DNA of 36,454 nt, from contig NZ_LLYB01000126.1 in NCBI RefSeq assembly GCF_001440475.1, forward strand, positions 1-36,454. The letters run 5' to 3'. Below the pieces are notes generated by a model. That model was not told the DNA's origin. It was given only the letters and a program-made list of their open reading frames with translations, and ran no database searches. This DNA comes from Bradyrhizobium lablabi (GTDB lineage: Bacteria; Pseudomonadota; Alphaproteobacteria; Rhizobiales; Xanthobacteraceae). The position numbers and the translations under genes were made by a program. Positions 31,615 to 36,454 of the stretch are shown here, one piece after another; position 1 is the stretch's first letter; each line of letters opens with the position of its first letter.

Positions 31615-31684
31615 AGGATGGGTAGAGCGCAGCGAAACCCATCAGCCCCGGCGCGGATGGGTATCGCTTCGCTCCACCCATCCT
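31615..31684. repeat. Long inverted repeat, dispersed intergenic element
   Basis: The 29-base arms 31615-31643 and 31656-31684 (starting AGGATGGGTAGAGCG and ending CACCCATCCT) pair at 26 of 29 positions around a 12-base loop. I recognise the arm sequence as a very common Bradyrhizobium repeat. It lies between the convergent small gene and the SMR gene, and may also act as their terminator. Confidence 0.75.
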
Positions 31685-31690
31685 ACGATT

Positions 31691-32020
31691 TTAAGCCGGC
31701 GCGAACTTCAGCGCCGCGATCCCTATCAGCACGAGCACGATGCCTGCGATCTTCGTCGGACTGAGCGCCTCGCCGAACAGTAAGACGCCCATGATCAGTG
31801 TGCCGGCCGCACCGATACCGGTCCAGACCGTGTAGGCCACACCGATCTCCAGCACCTGCAGCGCCCGCCCGAGTAGAAAGACGAACGCTGCCTGCAGCAC
31901 CAGCGAGGCGATGCTCCAGCCGAGGCGGGTATAGCCTTCGGCATATTTCATCGAGATCGCCCAGCCAACATCAAGCAGTCCGGCGGTAACGAGTGCGATC
32001 CAGGCGACCTGCGGGGACAT
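31691..32020 (-). CDS. SMR-family exporter of the SugE/Gdx subtype
   Basis: This 109-residue protein has four membrane helices and works as a dual-topology dimer. GVAYTVWTGIGAAGT in helix 3 and AWIALVTAGLL near the N-terminus place it in the SugE/Gdx (guanidinium exporter) branch rather than the EmrE branch. The membrane-embedded glutamate that couples proton and substrate exchange (Glu13 in E. coli SugE, Glu14 in EmrE) is replaced by aspartate, Asp17 (GLLDVGW). It starts 7 bases after the GST stop codon and is probably co-transcribed. The substrate is unproven. Confidence 0.85.
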   Translation of the reverse strand: MSPQVAWIALVTAGLLDVGWAISMKYAEGYTRLGWSIASLVLQAAFVFLLGRALQVLEIGVAYTVWTGIGAAGTLIMGVLLFGEALSPTKIAGIVLVLIGIAALKFAPA

Positions 32021-32027
32021 GTCCGTC

Positions 32028-32708
32028 TCACGCCGCCAGCTTCAGCATGTGCGCGTTATGGCGCACCAGGAACGCGTGCAGCAATTGCGGATAGTCGGGC
32101 CCGACGGCCGTGCGCACGCTCGGCCGCTTTGCCAATTCCTCTCGCCAGGCGCGGACCTTCGGCGTATCGGCAAAGATCGAGAGATCGATCAACTGATCGA
32201 ACACGTCGAAATAGCGGAAGATCGGCGCGAACACCGCGTCGACCAGGCTGAAACGTTCGCCGGCGAAGAACGGCCCCCTGCCCAGCGCCTCCTCGACGCG
32301 GGCAAATTTTGCGGCAACCGCCTGCCGCTTGCTTTCAAACACCGCGGGATCGCCCGTCGTCTCCAGGCCCCAGAGCTCGCCCAGAATGGTGGATCCGAAT
32401 TCCATCCAGGCCCGGTGCTGCGCGCGCTGCAGCGCATCCAGCGGATGCAGTTTGGCACCGCTCTGCGTCTCCTCGATGTATTCGCAAATCACGTTGCTCT
32501 CGAACAGCGCGACCTCGTTGCCGTCGTCGCCGGTCACGACGAGCACTGGCACCTTGCCGAGCGGGGATAGCTTCAAGAACCAGTCCGGCTTGTTGGCGAG
32601 ATCGATGTCGACCCGCTCGAACGGAACGCCCTTTTCGTTCAGCGCGATCACGGCGCGCTGCACGTAGGGGCAAAGCTTGTGGCTGATCAAAGTGAGCTTT
32701 TGCGCCAT
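32028..32708 (-). CDS. Glutathione S-transferase family protein
   Basis: This 226-residue protein has an N-terminal thioredoxin fold with CPYVQR at residues 13-18, an omega/beta-like cysteine-type active site, the conserved cis-proline region (GKVPVLV) and ESNVICEYI that binds the gamma-glutamyl group. The C-terminal half is the helical GST domain. Such enzymes act as thiol transferases or dehydroascorbate reductases. The ATG at 32708 follows GGGAGG; an open extension upstream runs through the promoter and is rejected. It heads a two-gene unit with the SMR exporter, which suggests detoxification. Control is likely by the triple palindrome upstream. Confidence 0.9.
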   Translation of the reverse strand: MAQKLTLISHKLCPYVQRAVIALNEKGVPFERVDIDLANKPDWFLKLSPLGKVPVLVVTGDDGNEVALFESNVICEYIEETQSGAKLHPLDALQRAQHRAWMEFGSTILGELWGLETTGDPAVFESKRQAVAAKFARVEEALGRGPFFAGERFSLVDAVFAPIFRYFDVFDQLIDLSIFADTPKVRAWREELAKRPSVRTAVGPDYPQLLHAFLVRHNAHMLKLAA

Positions 32709-32746
32709 GACGACCTCCCAAGGCGAAGGCCATCCGCCCTCGCTCC

Positions 32747-32807
32747 ATGCATCTGCATCCAAATTAGATGCATATGCATGCAGTCGTCAAGGTCGATGCA
32801 ACTGCAT
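32747..32807. promoter_or_regulatory. Triple ATGCANNTGCAT operator
   Basis: Three 12-base palindromes of form ATGCA-NN-TGCAT lie at 32747-32758, 32768-32779 and 32796-32807. Their starts are 21 and 28 bases apart. They surround and separate the elements of the GST promoter: the middle copy lies between the -35 and -10 boxes, one lies downstream of the -10 and one upstream of the -35. This is a classic arrangement for repression. No regulator gene is nearby. Confidence 0.65.
32762..32790 (-). promoter_or_regulatory. Sigma-70-type promoter of the GST/SMR unit
   Basis: On the minus strand TTGACG (32790-32785) and CTAATT (32767-32762) are 17 bases apart. A start near 32755 leaves about 47 bases of leader before the ATG at 32708. 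The middle ATGCANNTGCAT palindrome fills most of the spacer. Confidence 0.5.
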
Positions 32808-32826
32808 CAACATATCTTGAACCACG

Positions 32827-33927
32827 TCACGGCCGCGCGATGATGCCGCCGGTCATCGGGATCGGCACCCCTGTGGTGGCGGGGTAGCTCAGCGGCAGGC
32901 CTTTCAGGCCCCGCGCCGCCAGAAATCCAAACGCCTGCGCCTCGATGGCGTCGGAAGCCCAGCCCAGCGTGTCCGCCGCCTGGACCTGCGCCGGCGCCAG
33001 GCATTCGCGCAGCATCCGCAGCATGGTCAGGTTGCGGGCGCCGCCGCCGGCCACGATCCAGCTCTTTGGCTCCTTCGGCAGCAACGGCACCACCCGGGCG
33101 ATCGCGGCCACCGTAAACGCGGTCAGCGTCGCCGCGCCGTCCTCGGGCGGCATATCGCCAAGTTTCAGCCCCGCAAAATCATTGCGATCGAGCGATTTCG
33201 GCGGAGGCAGCGCAAAGAACGGCATCGCCAGCGCGCGATTGATCCAGGCTGCATCGATCTTGCCCAGCGCCGCAGTACGACCCTCGGTATCGAAGCGCTG
33301 GTTCATGCGACGGAGCATGTGATCGTCGAGCAGCGCATTGCCCGGGCCGGTATCGCAGGCGATCAGCGTGTCGCCTTCGATATAGGTGATGTTGGCGACC
33401 CCGCCGATATTGACCACGACGGTCGGCCCCTCCCGCTCCAGCGATTGGGCCAGCGCGCGGTGATAGACCGGCACAAAGGGTGCGCCCTGCCCGCCGGCTT
33501 CGACGTCGGCAGCGCGGAAATCGTACATGACAGGGACGTGAATCGTCTTGGCGAGCAGCTGCGCGTCGCCGATCTGGACCGTCAGCTTTTTCTCGGGCCG
33601 GTGCAGCACGGTCTGGCCATGGAAGCCGACAATGTCGATGTCGTCGAAGCGCATCCGGTGTTGGGCGGTAAAAGCGGCCACCGCCTCGGCATGGGCCGCG
33701 GTCACGACCCGCTCGGCCTCACGCAGGCAACCGGGCCGCGCCATACGATCCGGCAGGTCGGCGGCCTCGTACAGCGCCTGGCGCAGCAGGCCGCGCTCCG
33801 CATCCGTATAGGGCCGGTATCCGGACGGTCCGAGCGCATTCACCCGGCGGCCGTCGGTTTCGATCAACGCGACATCGACCCCGTCGAGCGAGGTGCCGCT
33901 CATCAAACCTAATGCCGTCAACATCAT
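32827..33927 (-). CDS. anmK: 1,6-anhydro-N-acetylmuramic acid kinase (AnmK)
   Basis: This 366-residue sugar kinase opens and phosphorylates 1,6-anhydro-MurNAc released by lytic transglycosylases, giving MurNAc 6-phosphate for peptidoglycan recycling. It has the ATP motif GLMSGTSLDGVD at residues 7-18, IVGFHGQTVLHRP, VVNIGGVANITYI, CDTGPGNALLDD and the catalytic and sugar-binding stretch near IVAGGGARN. The length is normal (E. coli about 369). Two adjacent ATG codons (33927 and 33924) are possible starts with no clear ribosome-binding site. It is divergent from tyrS; that neighbourhood is common in Rhizobiales from memory. Confidence 0.93.
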   Translation of the reverse strand: MMLTALGLMSGTSLDGVDVALIETDGRRVNALGPSGYRPYTDAERGLLRQALYEAADLPDRMARPGCLREAERVVTAAHAEAVAAFTAQHRMRFDDIDIVGFHGQTVLHRPEKKLTVQIGDAQLLAKTIHVPVMYDFRAADVEAGGQGAPFVPVYHRALAQSLEREGPTVVVNIGGVANITYIEGDTLIACDTGPGNALLDDHMLRRMNQRFDTEGRTAALGKIDAAWINRALAMPFFALPPPKSLDRNDFAGLKLGDMPPEDGAATLTAFTVAAIARVVPLLPKEPKSWIVAGGGARNLTMLRMLRECLAPAQVQAADTLGWASDAIEAQAFGFLAARGLKGLPLSYPATTGVPIPMTGGIIARP

Positions 33928-33982
33928 AGCAGATTGTGCCTTTGAAACGCCCTGCTCGATACGTCCCGCCGACGACGATCAG

Positions 33983-34010
33983 CTTGTGCCAAACACGCAC
34001 ATCTTATAAT
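33983..34010 (+). promoter_or_regulatory. Candidate tyrS promoter
   Basis: TATAAT at 34005-34010 has CTTGTG at 33983-33988 upstream with a 16-base spacer. Transcription would begin near 34018, giving a leader of about 85 bases to the tyrS ATG. The -35 match is weak. No T-box structure is visible in the leader. Confidence 0.4.
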
Positions 34011-34104
34011 GCCACAGCGCCCGGGCTTGCGGCAGCCTGTTCCGCCATGGTTCCGCAACTCGTTACAATTACAGTGAAAATAGAATGATCAAAGAAGCCC
34101 GCCC

Positions 34105-35358
34105 ATGACCGCATTTAAATCAGATTTCCTGAACATTTTACAAGAACGCGGTTTCATCCACCAATGTTCCGATTTCGAGGGCCTCGACGCGCTGGCGGCG
34201 AAGGGCCAGGCGATCGCCTATGTCGGCTACGACTGCACGGCGCCCTCGCTCCATATCGGCAATTACCTCACCATGATGATGCTGCACTGGCTGCAGCAGA
34301 GCGGCAACAAGCCGATCACCCTGATGGGCGGCGGCACCACCATGGTCGGCGACCCCTCCGGCAAGGATGAATCGCGCGCGATCCGCTCGATTGCGGAAAT
34401 CGAGGCCAACAAGGCCTCGATCCGTGGTGTGTTCTCCAAGGTATTGCGCTACGGCAACGGCGCCTCCGACGCGATCATGCTGGATAACGCGGAGTGGCTG
34501 ACCAAGCTGAACTGGATCGAGATGCTGCGCGATATCGGCCGGCATTTCTCCGTCAACCGCATGCTGACGATGGACTCGGTCAGGCTCCGCCTCGAGCGCG
34601 AGCAGGAGATGAGCTTCATCGAGTTCAACTACATGGTCTGCCAGGCCTACGACTTCGTCGAACTGGCGCGGCGCACCGGCTGCCGGCTGCAGATGGGCGG
34701 CTCCGACCAATGGGGCAACATCGTCAACGGCGTCGATCTCGGCCGCCGCATGGGCACGGAGCAATTATTCGCGCTGACCACGCCGCTGCTGACGACGGCT
34801 TCCGGCGCCAAGATGGGCAAGACCGCGCAGGGTGCGGTGTGGCTCAATGCCGACCAGTTCTCGCCCTACGACTTCTGGCAATACTGGCGTAATGCCGAGG
34901 ACGCCGACGTCGTCAAGTTTCTAAAGCTGTTCACGACCCTGCCGATGGGCGAGATCCAAAAGCTTGCGGCGCTGCAGGGCGGCGAGATCAACGAAGCCAA
35001 GAAGGTGCTGGCGACGGAGGCAACCGCGCTGCTGCACGGCCGCGAGGCCGCCGACACCGCCGCCGAAACCGCGCGCCAGACGTTCGAGGAAGGCGCGATC
35101 GCGGAGAGCCTGCCCACCGTGGAAGTCTCGCGCGGCGAACTCGAAGCCGGCATCGGCGTGCTGGGCGCCTTCGTCAAGGCCGGTCTCGTCACCTCGAACG
35201 GCGAGGCACGGCGCCAGATCAAGGGCGGGGGCTTGCGCGTCAACGATGCCGCCGTGACCGACGAAAAGATGGTGCTGACGCCATCCAACCTGACGCCGGA
35301 AGGCGTCATCAAACTTTCCATGGGGAAGAAAAAGCACGTTCTGCTCAAGCCGGCCTGA
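34105..35358 (+). CDS. tyrS: Tyrosyl-tRNA synthetase
   Basis: This 417-residue class I synthetase attaches tyrosine to tRNA-Tyr. The HIGH-type motif is HIGN (residues 50-53, in PSLHIGNYL), GGSDQWGNIVNG lies in the tyrosine-binding part, and the KMSKS counterpart is KMGKT. The C-terminal S4 RNA-binding domain includes TSNGEARRQIKGGGLRVNDAAVTD. The length is typical of bacterial TyrS. The ATG at 34105 has only a weak purine stretch upstream (AAAGAAG). It is essential and ordinary. Confidence 0.96.
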   Translation: MTAFKSDFLNILQERGFIHQCSDFEGLDALAAKGQAIAYVGYDCTAPSLHIGNYLTMMMLHWLQQSGNKPITLMGGGTTMVGDPSGKDESRAIRSIAEIEANKASIRGVFSKVLRYGNGASDAIMLDNAEWLTKLNWIEMLRDIGRHFSVNRMLTMDSVRLRLEREQEMSFIEFNYMVCQAYDFVELARRTGCRLQMGGSDQWGNIVNGVDLGRRMGTEQLFALTTPLLTTASGAKMGKTAQGAVWLNADQFSPYDFWQYWRNAEDADVVKFLKLFTTLPMGEIQKLAALQGGEINEAKKVLATEATALLHGREAADTAAETARQTFEEGAIAESLPTVEVSRGELEAGIGVLGAFVKAGLVTSNGEARRQIKGGGLRVNDAAVTDEKMVLTPSNLTPEGVIKLSMGKKKHVLLKPA

Positions 35359-35430
35359 CCCCTGCCTGCATAGGCGTATTCCCTTTTTTATGCTTGCGGG
35401 CCTTGGCGAAAACGCGCTCCCCTGCGTGCC

Positions 35431-36454
35431 ATGGATGACAAGACGCTAGGGGGAGACGCGTTGGCGCGGCCGCTCAAGCCGGAGCGGGTTGCGCTCAACG
35501 TGCTGGCGCTGTGCTTTGCGCTGGCGCTGCTCGGCCGCGGGCTTGGCGAGAGCTTCACGGTCTTCCTGAAACCGATTGCGGAGAATTTCGGCTGGGACCG
35601 CGCGGAAGTGGTCTCGGTCTATTCGCTGACATGGCTGGCCGGCGGGCTGATGGCCCCCGTGATCGGCCGGCTGTTCGACCGCTATGGCCCGCGCGCCGTC
35701 TATTCGATCGGGCTGTTGCTGCTCGGCGGCGCGTTCCTGGTCGCCTCCCACGCGCAGGCACTTTGGCAATTGCAGTTGAGCACCGGGCTCGCCGTCGGGA
35801 TCGGCATCGCCTTCATCGGCAACGTGCCGAACTCGATCCTGCTCGGCCGCTGGTTCGGCCCGCGGCTGCCCACCGCAATGGCGATCGTCTATTCCGGAAC
35901 CGGCGCCGGCGTTCTGGTGCTGCTGCCGGCCTCACAGCTCCTGATCGATTACGTCGGCTGGCGCGGCGCCCACCAGATCTTCGGCATCATCGCACTGTGC
36001 CTGCTGGTGCCGTTGCTGTTGTTGCCATGGCGGCTGTTCGCCACGGGCTCACCGCACATCACCAGGAAAGCCGATCCCGACTTCGTCGATGGCGGCTGGA
36101 CGCTCTCAAGCGCTATGCGCCACCACGCCTTCTGGGCGCTGTTCTCGACCTTCTTCTTCACCGCCGTCGGCATGTACGCGATCTCGGCGCAGATCGTCGC
36201 CTATCTGATCGATGCCGGCTTCCCGCCGCTGCAGGCCGCGACCGCCTGGGGCTTTTCCGGCGTCGTACTGCTGTTCGGCATGCTGGGAGTGACCCAGCTC
36301 GACAGCATCATCGGGCGCCGACCATCGGTATTGCTGAGCTATGCCATCTCGATTCTTGGCATCATCCTGCTCTGGCTGTTGCAGTACTATCCGAACTTCT
36401 GGCTGCTCGGCGCCTTCGTCGTGACCTTTGGCAGCATGATCGGCTCCCCCCGGC
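35431..36454 (+). CDS. MFS transporter, partial at window end
   Basis: The open frame runs past the right edge, with 341 codons visible. It is a major facilitator superfamily membrane protein with about nine helices visible and the loop 2-3 motif GRLFDRYGPR. The first ATG is at 35431, but a TTG at 35461 follows GGGGGAG perfectly spaced and may be the true start. A helix begins at NVLALCFALALLGRG. It resembles oxalate/formate-antiporter-like or monocarboxylate-type MFS proteins only in a general way; the substrate is unknown. It starts 72 bases after the tyrS stop codon, with no clear terminator between. Confidence 0.85.
   Translation, partial: MDDKTLGGDALARPLKPERVALNVLALCFALALLGRGLGESFTVFLKPIAENFGWDRAEVVSVYSLTWLAGGLMAPVIGRLFDRYGPRAVYSIGLLLLGGAFLVASHAQALWQLQLSTGLAVGIGIAFIGNVPNSILLGRWFGPRLPTAMAIVYSGTGAGVLVLLPASQLLIDYVGWRGAHQIFGIIALCLLVPLLLLPWRLFATGSPHITRKADPDFVDGGWTLSSAMRHHAFWALFSTFFFTAVGMYAISAQIVAYLIDAGFPPLQAATAWGFSGVVLLFGMLGVTQLDSIIGRRPSVLLSYAISILGIILLWLLQYYPNFWLLGAFVVTFGSMIGSPR

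Noticed and set aside
33928..34104. T-box or other riboswitch in the tyrS leader
   Set aside because: No T-box sequence or specifier-like stem is visible, and T-boxes are not expected in Alphaproteobacteria.
1..36454. CRISPR arrays, tRNA genes, transposases or attachment sites
   Set aside because: I saw no regularly spaced repeats, no tRNA-like cloverleaf sequence with TTCGA-type arms in context, no transposase or integrase frame and no target-site duplications.

Overview
This window reads as the chromosome of a Bradyrhizobiaceae-type alphaproteobacterium (Bradyrhizobium or a close relative). The basis is high GC content, Omp31-type barrels with the AADLAARPYTKAP mature N-terminus, the nifS-like/sufBCDS/sufT/sufA order, and dispersed hairpin repeats that I recognise from memory as common between Bradyrhizobium genes. 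This is inference from gene content; no rRNA marker is present. I saw no tRNA, rRNA, CRISPR array, transposase or prophage.

Layout. 1-6240 is a patchy region: a frameshifted partial gene, a small membrane protein, an SDR oxidoreductase, three Omp31-like outer-membrane barrels, an FAD monooxygenase, a candidate small RNA, and two short coding relics (one of an SDR gene, one of the monooxygenase gene) either side of the third barrel. 6270-12209 (minus) is one tightly overlapping six-gene operon: leuC-, leuD- and leuB-like enzymes followed by a NitT/TauT-type ABC importer (binding protein, ATPase, permease). 12604-16016 holds a BTAD-alpha/beta-hydrolase fusion regulator, divergent from a pair encoding a methanethiol S-methyltransferase-like membrane enzyme and a quinone-oxidoreductase-like enzyme. 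16013-22778 contains a lone O-antigen-ligase-type protein, an exported caspase-like protein, an RhlE-type DEAD-box helicase, a GGDEF protein and a TfoX_N protein with a lysine/alanine-rich tail.

22806-30410 (minus) is the iron-sulfur assembly (SUF) cluster: nifS-like desulfurase, sufB, a 67-residue membrane protein, sufC, sufD, sufS, sufT, a VOC-fold protein and sufA. The first gene appears to have a TATAAT box placed for a leaderless message. An alpha/beta hydrolase is divergent from it. 31341-36454 carries two repeat elements around a small orphan gene, a GST plus SMR-exporter pair behind a promoter with three copies of an ATGCANNTGCAT palindrome, the divergent anmK and tyrS genes, and the start of an MFS transporter that runs off the window.

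The parts I consider least explained are the leuCDB-ABC importer operon, the BTAD-hydrolase regulator beside the methyltransferase pair, the triple-palindrome promoter, and the relics around the third barrel that preserve protein sequence but not DNA sequence.
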